Assembly: GCA_013398015.1 (NCBI GenBank)
Contig: VZRR01011663.1
Coordinates: 434,001-498,000, forward strand
DNA from: Oreocharis arfaki
Lineage: Eukaryota > Chordata > Aves > Passeriformes > Paramythiidae
Direction of reading: 5' to 3'
Length of the DNA: 64,000 nt
Shown: piece by piece, positions 37,101-52,100 of the stretch
How the letters are laid out: the number at the start of each line of letters is the position of its first letter
Position numbering within the stretch: the stretch's first letter is position 1
The notes under the pieces: generated by a model
Seen by the model: the letters and a program-made list of their open reading frames with translations, nothing else
What the model was told of the DNA's origin: nothing
Database searches by the model: none
Translations under genes and position numbers: made by a program

Positions 37101-40100
37101 TAAACAGTCTTCCTTTTCATTTGTCCTCCTTCTCACTCTTTACTTCCCTAGAGTTTTTCCAGGGAAGGAAGGTCTTTTGTTCAGTGACTCCATTGCAGTT
37201 GAAAAGCATTTTAATAAACTGCCTTCTACTGCTACTCAACCTTTGAATTCCAGGCCAATACAAATATACATGTACCAGACAGCAAAGCACCTTCTGTCAA
37301 AAACAAGGTCTGCCATAAAATAAATATCCACAAATGCTTAATGCCAGTGAAATTTGGGGAGTCTGAAATTTGAAGACTCTGCCTACATGTTAACAGCAGG
37401 CAGACTCTTCAAATAGTTAGTTCTGCCAAATACCAAGCATTTTTAGTGTGTCTTTGGATCTTTCAGAAGAAAAGGCTTTCCAACACTGGATTTACATCTA
37501 TCATTAAGTAATTTTATATCTTTTATTTTCTTACTCTCTTTTCTTATCCGGCATTTCCGATTAACCTATGGCTGTCAGCCACTCTGTATGCTTTGCTCTT
37601 CTCCTACCACCGAGAATCACTGAAGTACTGGAGATAAACCAAAATCCTGAGTGCTTTGGGGTATTCCTATGCAATTTCCTTTTTTAGTCAATTTTTATTA
37701 AACTAAAGCACCTTACTTAAAATAAGATCTCATTAAAAGTGTATTAAAAATGCAATACTCCTACAGATTCAGTTCTCATTCCATGAGTGATAGAATACAA
37801 TACCAATAAATGTAAAGTCACTACTTTCAGAAACATAAAATTAGTCATATTTTCATATGGAATGGTATGGCATTTCATTAGAACAAGGGCATTACTACAG
37901 AAAAAATGCAGCACATTGCTTATACACGTTTTATGTCCACATCATACATCGCCCATAACTTTGAACAACAACACTAATACATTAGTAGAACACGTGCTGC
38001 TCCTGTTTCCTCTTTTTCTCTCAGTTCTCCTTTTATGCAATGGATGAAACAACGATGTCCTCTCAGATCAAAGTAAGAGTGCTTTACTGTCATGACTGTT
38101 TATACTTTGTTGTCATCAGTGATTGAACACAAATCTAGAGATCTTAAAAAATTGGTTCTCAAAGATGATTGCAGACACTGATCATGCAGCGGTGTACCTA
38201 GTGCTAGGTATTTAGGTGACAGTAATTTCCACTCTCAGAGTGACTTAGCTAACTCAGTGTCTTCATCCATTTAGGCATTAGTCTTATAAAATACTATATT
38301 TAAATACAGAAGCAATAAACCCACGAAATATTTCATGGTAAAATGTGTTATTGCATGTAGAAACCATGGCAGGAAGGGGAGATTGTGTTTCTCACACTGA
38401 CTTGACAAAAAGGCTATGGTGTCCCCTTTTCTCACAGATGAAATGAATCCAGATTTTGTTGCATGATTAATAACGTCAACAGGAAAAGGTGAAACACAGT
38501 CCTCAGACAGATAAGGTGAAAAGGAAAATACTAAAGGAGATGAGGCATGATAATTTGAAACCCTGTAGGCAGAGAGGATAGCTGAGTCTCTCATTCCTAA
38601 GTGAATACTTTACCTACTTTATCGTCTGTATAATGGATATTCTTCTTCCCCTTTTCCTCTTTTTTTTTAAAAAAAGAAAGCCATGAGTGTACTTTCATAA
38701 GGTCAACTCCTGCACTGTGTTTCAGCAGTATTCTAAGCACACCTACTGGATCTGGGCAGAGGACAGTGTGAGAGGATCAGTTGAACAGATGGGGCATGAC
38801 TCAGTTCACAACATCGCTATCTCATACATTCCTTCGAGTTCTCCGCCCAGCCTTCAGCTTATTTCAGATGTCCTGGAGTATCTAAGACTTCTACATCAGA
38901 CCAAAAAGTCTGACATGGGGCCTGCAAGCAACATGAGCCCTTCCAGCATGTCAGCTGAAGACTGGGCAAGATGGAATCCAGCCTCCCAAGCAAGCTGTTC
39001 CCATGGTTAACCATTCTAACAGTGGTAATTCTCCCCTGCTCCCTCTCTCCAGCTGCATTTTGCCTCTTTGCAGCCTATGACCATCGCCTTTTTCCCTCTT
39101 GCTATGCACCCAGAGTCTGGATTCATGCTAGAGATAGGACAAGGGGAAATATTCTCAAGTGGCACCAAGGGAGGTTCAGGTTTGGTATTAGGAACGATAT
39201 GTCCACTAAAAGAGTGGTTGAGCATTGGAACGGGGTACCCAGGGAAGTGGGTTCAAAAGTGTTCAACAAACGAGTATCACTTTGTGATATGCTCCAGTTG
39301 GCATGGTGGTATTCAGCCAAAGGTTGGATTTGACCTTAGAGGTTTTTTTCAACCTCAATATTTCTACAATTTATTTTGTCTCCAGCCCTCCTAGTATCAG
39401 GTGTAAATTAGAAGCTCTCCTTAAGCTTTCTTTTCTTGCAGGTTAAACAAACACAACCTCTTCAGACTCTTATACTTCATGTGATTCCACTCCTTGACCA
39501 CCTAAACAGCTCCCTGTGGGTGCCTCCTCCCCTGGCTCACAGCTCTGTCACACTGCAGAGGGCTCCATAGTATTCCAGCCACAGCCTCCTGGGTGTGGGA
39601 TGACACAGCCCAGTGCCCTGTTAGTGCTCACTGCCAGGAGGCTACACTGCAGGTACATGTTCAAGCAGTCCATCAGGATTGGGAGTGTCTTCTGCAGACC
39701 TGCTGCACAAAGATAGGGGTGTAGCTCCTCTTTTGGGCAGTAGCTGCCACCAGGATTTGAAGGTACCATTGCATTTGAAGTGACTAGGATTTTAGGTGTA
39801 CTTAATTATCTAAAGTCTATCTTAGACCATAGTCACAATAAATTTCAGCTACTTTAAGCTAACCTTTACAAATTCATCTAGCATCAACCAATGCCAATAA
39901 TTCAGTATTTTTGGAGCAGGAACCATCCTCACCTTTAGCATTAGCTATTATCTTCTAATTACCATCCAATTACTTACATTAATCATTACTGTACCATTGA
40001 AACCAAAATATATTTCGGATTGCAAATTTACTGAAACTGTGAAAGCTGAGAAGGTTATAAAATCTTTAATAATCCCCCTTTTTTCACTTATTTTGAATTA

Positions 40101-43100
40101 TTTTTTCCCATTGGAATATAGAGACAATGAAGCTACCCATCTGTGTAATTGCTCTCTGATGAGAGACAAGTATCCCCCAAATGGTTATTTTCAAAATAAA
40201 AAATGGTTTCCCAAACATTGGTGGTTTTTTTCAGAGCCGAACTCTGTAGACATATGTTCTCATCTAGACTCAGTGAGAACAAAAGTGACAGCATAGCACT
40301 CAAATCCCCTGGGCCAGGTTAAATTTCCCCTTAATGTGATGCTGTCATATTTAACAGGTTGGCAATGCACATTATCATAGAATCATAGAATGGTTTGGGT
40401 CTGAAGAGAAATTAAAGAATGCTTAGTTTCAACCCCTGAAATGGGCAGGGGCACCTTCCACTAGACCAGGTTTTTCAAAGCTCCATCCATTCTGGTCTAG
40501 AACATTTCCAGGGATGGGGCAGCTACAATTTCTCTGGGCACCCTGTTACAGTGCCTCGCCACCCTCACAATAATTATCTGATTAACTCCTAGAGGATGTT
40601 TTCATTCTGGCTTAAGTCAGCCTGTCTGTGAATATTATCATGTATTTCTTAATAAAAATTATCATATTTGGGGACAGGGTGTGCATATCTTGCCATGGTA
40701 AGCATCTTACTCTACATGGTGCATAGACCATCAGTGCTATTTCTTTTCAGAAGAGGATACTTTTCATTTGAGTCTAAATATTAAACTGCAGTTTGATATG
40801 CTTAGCTAGCTTTCATTTAAATGTATCTTGAATATTTCTTACTGTTTTCTGCTATTTATTTTAATTATTTTCAACATGACACACATTTAAATACACAATG
40901 GTCTCACAAAAGACTAAAAGCATATGCATTTAATGCATTTTCTCTTAAAAAAGAGAATTGGTTAAAAAGTCTGTAGGATGTTTTAGCAGCCATCTGCCAT
41001 CCTCTAAACCTTGCCTATCTAACCAAATTTTACTTTTAAATAAAACTAGCATGTATGTCTTGATATGATCAGATTCACTGATAGCGAAAATTCTTATACT
41101 TTAGGAAGTAAACATTCCTACTTTAATCCCCTTGGAATAAATACTGTGAATTCTTGATCATAGGAAGACTTAATCACCTCAAAAATACTTCAATGAATTT
41201 TCAGATTTATCTTTCTATTAATTGCTCCTATGTTGTATCTTCCTTTCTTATAACCCAGCTGGACAGCAATTAAAGTTGTGCAAATAATCATCTTGCAGAT
41301 AAAGATCTTCAAGAAATATGTTCTGCCTTTTATCTTAAAGACAAGAAAGAACTTATTTGGACAAAAATGAGGGTTTTAATGAAAGACTTTTGGGAAAAAT
41401 AAAGAAGGAAAAGCTAAATGATTTTACAATGTCATTAAGTTTATGAAACTGGCTTCAGGGTTTTCCCTCTGAAAACAAGATCAAACTCTTCTTAGAGTCA
41501 TCATGCTTCCTTAGCATTGTTTTCTTCCTCCTATGCCTCTGATGAAAAAATACCATCACTTGTAAACGAAATATTAAAATGCTGATAAGAAAAGCGTACA
41601 TGATTTCACTTTGGAAAGCAGTAGTTTTCTAAATGGCAATTATCACTGCTAAAGCAGTACATGAGGTACTGACACTGATCTGTTTCCTCAGAATGTTGTT
41701 CCAGTCTGAGAAAAGCAGGGTGGGAGAGCACAAATACTCCCATTGAAACAGCTGTTCAGATTAATGTTATAGACATGAAAATAGTCTCTAAGCAAAATTT
41801 TGACTGTAATTCTGTTTTCACACTGCATAAACCATTTTGACTTTCACCATATTCCCATGCTTTCTGAGTGAAGCTGATTTCATGCTTAACAATGCAGAAC
41901 ATCTTCATGATCCAGCTATCTAAATAAATTCCTTCAAGCTTTAAACACTTTAAATTGAACCCCTGACCTGAAGCTACTGGTGTTACTATTCCTTGGGGTA
42001 AATGATTGAACTAGGAGGAGGATCAGCAATCCATTCTACCAGAATCTGTTCTCACAGACCTTTCATGACTTTGGAAATCTCCTTTTTTCTTCTAAGTTTT
42101 TTAAAAAAAAATTAAATTTTCTCCTGAAAAAGACATATTCACGAGCAGAATTTAGGGCCTCCTGTATGTTGAAACCTGCTTATGATCCTTAAAAGACATA
42201 TCTTAAAAAGCTGGTCCTACTTTTCAGTTGGAAATGTGGTGCTCTTCATTCACTTCCTTATTATCCACGACTGGAACACAACTGCAAAAGCTGACTGTAT
42301 TATTTTCATCTGCTGATAAGATGTACATAGAAGACTATGTTTACTTAGGCAAAACATCACTTACTGTTTGATACCAATGTTGCTCTTAAGTATTTGATAA
42401 TTCACTATACAGTGTATATGTCTCCTTTATATATAATACCATTATCATCACTAACTATTGGAAAAGTTTGACAGTGTTTTGCACTATGTTGATTTATTAT
42501 GGCTCAGGGTATAAATCAGAAGTGCTACATTACTCCTGTATTCTAGGATTAATTAAGGCTTTGAAGTGGTTAAGAACAGGAACCTTGGATATGATAATTA
42601 GCAGCTTTCTTGGATTACCAAAGAAAGTTCTAGATATTTCAGTTTTGAAAGTTGATAAACTGTAACAATTACACCTGAATCTTATTCATGATTTTAAAGA
42701 GAGGAGCTATTCTAATGAAAACAGTTACCACCTGTTCTGTAGACATCCTTGCCTGTAAGCAACTCTCTCCACAACTTTCTTAATTCCCTATGACTATCAA
42801 GCCTGTACTTTCCCAAAACAATGCCTCGCTCACATCCTTCCTTGCTGTCTGTTGGCCAACATCCTCCTAAGTCCCATTTCTCCTAGAAATATTACCAAAG
42901 CAATCACTTGCTTTAAATAAAGGTCTTATTTCTTTTTTTGCCTTGTTGTTTCATTCTTGTTTGTTTATTTGTAAAAACTAATTCCAACAAAATGGGTATT
43001 TTTGTCATCCAGGGGGACACGGAATTCAAAAAAGAGTAAAGAACATATTTTTTTTTTAAATTATGATCCCTATTATTTTGAAAGTATTATTTTCTTGGCA

Positions 43101-46100
43101 AGCAGTTTTTAACATATTTGTATTCAGTGAGGCTTCTGAAAGCAGCGTAATTATGGATCCCAGTACAAAACTCAACAGTAGTTGAGTAGTTTTTAAAAAA
43201 CGACAATGTCCAGACAACTCCTGCAAGAGGTATTTCATGCAGATGAAGTGAGGAGCATGTAGAAGCTTTAAAGTAAGAGTGATCATGTTGGCAGTTGCTC
43301 ATATTTTACGTCTTTTTAGTATATCTCTCATGAGGGAACACGTAATATGTACCTGTTATCTTCATATGGGGAATTTCACAGGAACTCCTCAAGTAAAGAC
43401 TTGTTTCACATCTCTCTTGTGAATTACTTCTGTTGAAGTCTGGGTATTTAAATCATTCTTAGTAACTTACTAAATTATTTTAGAAGATCATTTGCATCAC
43501 AATTCCCATGCGTTAAAAGGTATTTTTGTTATAATCTTGTGAGAGATGCTGTACTGCCATCTTTGGAACAATCCCAGACTTATCTATATGGCTCCTTTGC
43601 AGTTGCAACTAGTTCTATTTATAAGATGACTGGAGTTTTAAGACGTAATTCCAGCATGCTGGCAATTGTGGAAGATATTAACTCTTTGGCAGAAGCCTTG
43701 TGCATATAAAGTAAATATGCCACACACCTATTTATCACACTCCTTTTGAGAAATATTTAGGGGCACTTTCTTAAGACAAATAATTCAGATCTTTATGATC
43801 GACCAAATTAAAAGGAAGGAATTTGAAAACATTTAAAGGCTAAATTGTGATTGTGTAACTACATTTTTAAGGGGAATAGCAGGCTCCTTTACACATTTTA
43901 ATTGCTTTTCCTTTGGTTTGAAAGCAGAAAAGCTTGCAAAATGTTCGATGAATTGAAACGGTAATTCTTTAAGCAGGAGCAGTCACAGAAGTTACATAGT
44001 CTCGACAGCACAGAAAAGTTGCTCATCAGTGTTCAGCTGCGTCCCAGTCTGGTAAACTACTTAAACATATCAGGTTAGTCTACAGTTAAATAAGCAGGAA
44101 TTTATGCTTTGCTCCCCAAGGATCTTGTAAGAAATTAGTTAATAAATGGTTACATTTTTCTCTGAAGTCAAATAAAGGTTGAAAAATAGTAACAAAGCTG
44201 AGAAAAATTCTGTTGTAGCTCACACATATTATTGCCATTCTTGCCTTTAAAATATGATTTAAAGAGGAAGGTCTGCTTACTCTTGTTGCCAAGATCTCTC
44301 ACATCTGTCTAGATCTATTGATTTCCCTGAGTAAACCAATGTATTTTACTGCTACCATGGATAGTAAAAGATATAAATGCCCAAGTTTCGAACTTGAAGT
44401 TTTTTAGGATGTCTGCTTAAATGCATTAGTCTCTGGAATACCAGGAAATAAAGAGAGGCTCTAGCCGTGTTCTCTTGTTGCATTTTCTAGGAAATTGATT
44501 TGCAACTACCAATAGATATTTACACAGGGAAAAAGAGTAACTTTTGCAGAGACCTTTCTTGCATAACTCTGCAACAAAGAAGGGCTTCAAATATTTTAAG
44601 AATTAATGATTAACTGAGAAATTGAAAATACACTGCTACTACTTACCGAGTGGCAGCTGGACTAGTTAAATATGGCCACAACAGTAATAAATAATCATGT
44701 GTTTAGTGCTTTATATTCTCAAATCTCTATACAAATATTCATTACAACATTTCCAAAGCAGTGGACAAGGAATAATCACTCAGACTTACCCACATTTAAT
44801 CTGCCTGTGACTTCCCCATTTGAATTGCGAGCATTCACAGTCACATTGTGAGTAGACTGGAGAAGCAGTGATGAGTCCTGAAGTATGGTGAAAGGAAAAA
44901 CTATGTTAGGCAGAAAAATTAGAATTGTGAACAATATTCAAACTTTAGTCTAGTGTTGGTATCAACTCAGCCACCAAAAGATCTTTGCAGCTACAAAACT
45001 AACCACGGATGTCATCAAATAATGTGGGCAGAGATTTCTGATTACTACAACTATATCAGATTTAAAGTAAGAAAAATAATTATAGGGAATACTTCAGGTG
45101 AACAAAATCTGTGTTACTGGACCAACGAACATGGCTGCTAACATTTTATCTTTTGGAAAAAATGCTTTAGTACTAGATTTACTACCTTCCAATACATAAC
45201 TGAGACCCCTAGAAGAGAGCCACTTAATTGAGTGTGAGCACTCCACTTCGAGAATTCACACCTTTGTATTAACTTAGTGAGAAACACGCATGTGCATTCT
45301 GCTTCCTCAATGGTCCACACAGTCTGTAGGCTGTGGCTTAATTTTGGCACTTGGCACTGACTCTCCTGGCAAGGAAGCTGCAACAGTGAGTGATGGATAA
45401 AGTGGCAGGCTGACTAGATCAATGCTGGCTTAAACAGATGACAGTACAAATAAGTCTGTTAGTCTAAATCAAATTGTGTCCCAGCCTGCTGCTCTGAAGG
45501 ATGACAGAAAGAAGTGTATCAGTGGAATGAACAGCAGCACCTGCTTGTCCACATCCCTGAATCACGACTTGAGCTGGGATATTCGCTGAGCAATCAGAGA
45601 CTCATGCCTACCCATCATTCTGTGCCACTTAAGGGAGCCAGGGCATGCCAAGCAGGTATAATTGGTATCTTTGTTCATCCCAACCACACCTCACCATAAT
45701 CCAGACTGGCTATGATAGGCAATTCAAAATTACATGTTATTCTTAAGACTGCAGCCAGCGTGGAATTACTTCACCAACACCAAAAATCCCACTGTGTTAA
45801 CTCATGGCTTCTTGCTGTGCTTGCTGACCTCCTCCTCAGTGATGCACGACTTCCATTATGTACTTCCAGACCTGCATTTAAACTCTGTACTTCAGGCCCG
45901 TTGGACCCTCCCCAAGCTACTCCTTGTCTTAAAGAGAAGACGTGCTGATAGACCCAGCTGCTCACTGTGCCCCATCAGACTACATATACAGACAGTAATC
46001 AATCTGGTTCATAGCAAGAGACCTGGAAGGCAGCATTTGGAAGTGTCCTAAAAATTTGTGAGGAAGGCAGAGTGGTTTCTTCTAATGTTTTTCCTTAACT

Positions 46101-49100
46101 TACCACCTGAATTGTCTTTAAATGCGGCTGATTTTCAGAAGTATCATAGTGGCCACTGTCTTTACCTGATACTAAGTATCAGAAAATTATCTGAGGACAT
46201 AAAATTTTATCATGCTCATTTGCATCAGCAAACCGTAAATACACTGGTAGAATTAAAAAAAGGGGAGGATGTTTTCTGCAGTACAGGTGCTTTCATACTA
46301 AAGCATACTTTGTGTCTAAAGGACAAGAACTTAGTAAGTGATAAGAAGTGCCTAAGCAGATCTCAGTTACCAAAGTATCAGGGAATACATGATATGAAGA
46401 AAGTATTACGAAGCTGCCTGCTTGCCACCTCAGTGGAGATACTCATTCGTAGATAAATGAGTTTCTAACTACTGGAATATTGTTAAAAGATCAGTCTCTT
46501 TCACAGCTATGGCATCTGGTACTTTTTCTGGACTCAACAGAGACGATGCAGTACCTCGAAGGACTAACCCCTGAAAATAACCCCAAGGCATGTTCTCATC
46601 TCAACTAGAGTATGAGATAAACTGGGAATTTTAAACACTTTTTACATTATGAATTTTACTACAAACACTTATTTAGTAACAGAACCACAAACCACTGCAA
46701 CTTGATTAAAAGTAAAAAAATAAATAGAAGCAACACACAATTCGGAGTCAAATTTACACTTCTTTTTTTTAAAGACGACAAATGGTATCTTACAAGTAGG
46801 TAGAGAGGCTCTCTAAAACAAGTCATTAAGTGAGAAAAAGAAACGAATCTCGTTTTGTAAATTGTATCAGGAAAACATGAACGCTCACAGAATTTACACA
46901 AACAATGAAAAGTCTTAGGAAAAAAGTAAGCCATGTTTTAGAATGAACATTAATGTTAATAAGTTAGTATGAAGTGGAATAGGAAGGTCAATAAAGATTG
47001 GCGATTGGGTAAATACAGTACATTTAAATGTGCCAAATGACCCACAAATCTGGACATCCTTAATACATTTATTTGATTACCACTGGTTGATTTAAAAAAT
47101 AAGTTAGTAATTTGTGATATCAAATGAAAGTGTGAATAAACTGTACTCTAGACCTGCTGCTGCCACATATGTGGTTTTGACTAATTAAAATCTAGTAGCA
47201 TATTTTAAAGTGCTTGTCTTTTATCATTCCATGAAAATGTATTAGCAAAGATGCAATGGTCTTGCCCACAGCTCTGTGCTGGACTCGTAATGAAGGCATA
47301 AACTTGTAATAGGCTCCAGAGAACACGTACAGCAAGTAGATTTTCTGCTACATATTTTCTTAGCACTTTGGAGACCTCATTAGGTGAGAAAATCTGTTAG
47401 GAGACCGCAAGGAGAAAACTATTAAGGCAAGAGAGAAAGCTGCTTTGGTAGCTGGGAGAGGCCAAGTTCTCCAAGACAAACTCAGAAAAAGAAGGCATAA
47501 CAAGTAAGTAACATTATGAGAATAAACACATAAACGGCAACTCAGGAGATTGAGCTGCAGGCAATTAAGCCTTTAGAGAGTTCAAATATTTAAAAAGCAA
47601 GGATACAAACAAAAAACCTCTGATGAATTGTCAGGAGGCAGAGAGAAGCAGTAGCCTGAAGGCTCTAATTAATGCATGCTACTAATGATCATGACGGGTC
47701 ATTAGACAGCTAAGCTTATAGTAGATGCTGCCACACCTCTTTTTCCTATACTGTACTAAATGTATTAAGAGCAGAAAGGAATATTAAAAGAGTACAAATG
47801 GTAGCTTAACATTGCATAATGATCTTTGGGAGTAGAGGGAGTTCTTAAGTATTTGCTGCGCTGGTCTTAAAAAGTTACATGTCTTACAGGATAAACAACC
47901 TCAGGGGAAATACATCTAAGCACATAAAGAGTTTCCCCCCTGCCTGTGAGGCAGAAAAGAATATAGCATAAGAAGCTAAATGGAAATACAGATATAGTAA
48001 TGGAATTCCACTGTCTTAATTAAGAGCTGTTTCTGAAACTGGAAATACTTGTTGCAGGAAGAGAGAAAAAGAAAGCTTAATTAAAGTAAAATATATTTGC
48101 ATTGCTTAAATTTTAGTAATCAGGAATGTTAACAACCTCATTCTGATAAATTTATATACATTTTCTCTTGCTATAGCAATACAAACACTAACTTTTTCCC
48201 TAGGTTTGGAAAAGTGTCATAGCTGGCTATTTATTCTCAATTACATGTTTGAAGATATGAAAGAGCCATATTTGGCTTTTACTGTCATTGAATAGTACTT
48301 TATTCAATGAAATGTCCCATCGGTTGATAAAAATGTCCAAAAACCATAAAATTTTATTTTGTGAGATGTTAGACTACGGACAATAGTTCTGAAAAATACT
48401 TATTTTATTGGCCAGAAGCAGATATCTCTCTATAAAAAATTCACTGGAATAAGTTTCTGAATTCCTCTGGATAATTAATACCAAAATCAGATTCTCTCTT
48501 CCTTTTTCTCAGCCCACTATTTCCACACCATTCCCATTCTCAGTGACATTTTGAAATTAATCATTTTGATAAATATCTGACCAAGTATGGTATTCCATTT
48601 TTACCTCACTAGTAGTAACAACAACAAACTTTTCTGTCTAAAGTAAACTGATTAAATACTAAGTCTTTCCATTTGGACTTGTAAATTTTATATATATAAA
48701 TATATAAACATACCATACATTGCATTGTCCTTAAAGTGATAAAACCTATATATTTTAGAGAAATCATAACTTTTCCATCGGGATCCACTAATTTTGGAAA
48801 TATTGAAACTATTCTGTAGTGGATGAATAAACAAAACAAGCAGTTCCCTAGGGAAGCATACATTAAAAAATAATCGCAGTTAAAATAATGAAAAGCTTTC
48901 TATACACTCTTAAGGTTTTAGCATGACTTATATATGATAACATTTATAATTCCTGTTTGAGCTGCTTATCACATGCCTAAGAGATAAATGTTAATTCTAA
49001 CAAAGCACCATAACACTGACCTTGTAAAGTGTGCAGAAATATGTGTGTAAACAGATACACATACACATATATATCTCTATGTTTCCATGACAGATACCTG

Positions 49101-52100
49101 GACTTTGCTAAAGTTCAATTATTCAGAAGGCCACTAATTTTATTTAGCATTATTGAAAGACTACCCACTTACCACTCTCGAATGGATTTCTTTGGCATAA
49201 AGAGGGAATAAGAATTCAGATTCGCCTTCCAGTCGAAGGCCTTCTTTCGTAACACGCAGGTGTCCCATTCCAGTCTGAGGAGAAGATGTGAGAATTATGC
49301 ACATTTTATTATTGTTGCTGTATTTATTGTGTGTTCTTTTCATGAATTGAACATTTTCAGAGCTCCCTTTCCCGAGTTTACTGATAAGTATACAAACAGT
49401 AATGCATTTAAAATTTTGAGAATTCCTTATTTTTTCCAGGAGTAATTTTCTGTGAGAAACTGCAAGTTTCATGAAGTTATTAAACTTGGTGCTTGGGGTA
49501 TTTTCTAGGGGAGGGTGTGGAGTGGAAATACAGTATTACAGTAATTAAATTAAAAAGAAGTGTATTTGTATTGGCTGTGCTGAAATAGCTTTTGTACTTG
49601 ACTTCTAAAAAGGTAATGAACAATAAACTTTTACATATGAGTACTCACATGAAACAAACCCTATATTAACACCTCAGGGTTCATTCTATCAATAATGTAA
49701 GCCTACAGAACAGGCAAAGAGGAATTTTTATTTGCTTCCATTTTCAGCAATTACTTCTTAATTAGGTTTTAATTAATTGGATTAGTTTTTTTTCTCCTCT
49801 AATTGTAGGTCAAGGCTCTATATCTCATTATGATTACCTTTTTCTCTATCACCTGCTTCTCAGTTTTTGTACTTTCCTCATCCTTTTTTGATGATTCCCT
49901 CCTGCTTTAAGCCCAATTATCCTTTCCAGTTGATATCTTCTTTCTTTCTTTTTACTTTCTTTCATCATTATCATAGAATTGATAATGTGAAAAATGAGTG
50001 CGGAATTACTTCAGTGAGTACATCTGAAGGCTTGCAGGCTTCAGCTGCAAGGTACTTCACAGGTATTTAGCTAATTCATAAAGGATTCACCTCTTTCCCT
50101 GACATAAAGAGTGACAGAAAAGTTGAAAAAAAAAAAAAAAGCAGCCTTTTAGCTTAGCCACATGAAAATATTTCAGGACAACTGCTGCAAACTACAAGGA
50201 GTAGGTGGAAGGGCTAAATAAAGAACAATAAACCCAAAAACTATTTCCACTCCAAATAGTTTTCAGGTTGCTCTCCATGCAAGCAGAAGAGATACATAAC
50301 AGGCCACTGATCATACATCAATAAATTGTTCATCTAATGAATTATGCTTACCACTGATAAAAGGTATAATTGAAGAGATAGTAATTGTTTTCAAATATAT
50401 GTTCTGACTAATCAGATTATGTACGTATATATGTAATGTTAAGTAGCATGTCAAACCAGCCTTCAATGAAAAATCATAGCTATTTTTTTAGCAGGCCTGA
50501 AAGAAGACAAAGAGAGAAACAAGTTCTGCCTAAATTCCATAAGGTAAGAAATAGTTATTCACTCCACTGGAGAGTACAACTACAATCCTTCCTCAGCAAG
50601 ATTTGCTTCAGGAAAGAGGCTTTTAGAACAACTATTTATGGAATCTGTTTTTCAGGGTCAAATATTTTACTGTTTTGAAATATGTAATGTACTGATTTTT
50701 CTCAGTGGAAACTGATACAGTTTCCAAATTCTAGACCACTGCAAAGCTTTAAAAAAGTACCCAGTATATGCTGATACATCCCATAAGGCAAAACTAAAAT
50801 AATACCTATGATGAGCTTTTGTAATGACAATTCCTAGCCAGCCCTGACTGATCTGGAAATATGTTTTTCTACTGAACACTATGGACAGCTTTTTCCTACC
50901 TGCAACACTCCAATGTTATAAAGACACACAGGTTTCAAGACAAATGCTTTTGAAAAGTATGATGTGAAATATCAGGATATTCTAAAGAAATACTACCAAA
51001 AAGTATCTCCTCTTTCATTAACCAAATATAGGGTCTGATTATTTGCTCTGACCTCATGCCTTTTCCCATCAGGTGGAAGCAGGTTTTAGTAGGCTTAAAC
51101 AGAGTTTGCATATTTTTATGGAATATAAAGAACTAAATAAGTAGCATACTATAGAATAAGCACAAAAAATGACATTGACAAATCTGAAATTTAAGAAGGC
51201 TAAGGAAGAAGTAGCAATTAATTCTTGCTCTGAAGCAGACTCGGGAAAATTAACAAACTCCTGGGTGGCAATCTCTGTCCTGCCGTTGGCAGGAAGAAAT
51301 ATTTAGTAAAGACAAAAAAAAAAGAACTGACGTGGAAAAAAATTATGCAATTTACTCAGCACACTTTTTCTAAAGGATTCAGGTTTCCCAGCAATGATTA
51401 TTGTGAAAATGCTATATAGACAAAGAAATGACTTTGACATAAAGAATAACATGTCATATGACAAAACTTAGCACTTTTAACTTATCTAAAAGTTCCTATT
51501 TTTTCAGCAAATCCAGTCATATAACTCAGGATTACTTTGTATAAATATGTCCTACAGTATGCCCTATTTTCCTCATCAGATATTTAATTTAAGCATTGAC
51601 AGAAAGCTCACATTCTCACATATTTGCCTGACAGCCTCATTATCCATTCTCATTGACCACTTGTGAAGTGCAAACCCAGGGAAATTTAGATTTGGTTTAT
51701 GTTCATAAATGACTATCTGTGAGAACTAACATAAACTTTGTAACATGCATGCAAACAATAAAAATGTGGATTTCATATAATGATCCTCACTTCTATTACC
51801 TTTGTGACTGTAAACAATTATTATGCTCTTAGTAGCACGATATTTGAGCACCTTAAGATTATAAAAGTACTGAGTTATGCAGTACTGCGAAATAGGGGAA
51901 TTCTATTATGCCCTTTTTCTAACTGGCAAATTGAAGTTACATGGAATATAAAAGAGAGGGATTTAGAATAAACAACTACCCTAATGCAGTGAGATCCAAT
52001 GCTAAGTTCCATGTAAAGGCAGAGCATAATAGTTACTCATAATGTTGTCTTAACAACCACTCTACTTCTTACATTACCAATTACTATTTAATGAGTATTG

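Larger units (their letters stand above)
34372..44789 (-). other. SGCG: SGCG intron 4 (about 10.4 kb)
   Basis: Contains T21 (34707-34727) and T17 (35342-35358) runs, a CR1 tail at 35914, a pair of opposed CR1 fragments at 39129-39730 and another sense-strand CR1 at 40374. The rest is AT-rich with no recognised exon or gene. Confidence 0.94.

Noticed and set aside
38700..39010. Moderately GC-rich stretch before the CR1 at 39129 as part of the same element
   Set aside because: I could not place it on the CR1 consensus; frames there match nothing known.
46058..46456. 132-codon open frame in SGCG intron 3
   Set aside because: Composition looks like translated intron, no known family, no supporting signals.
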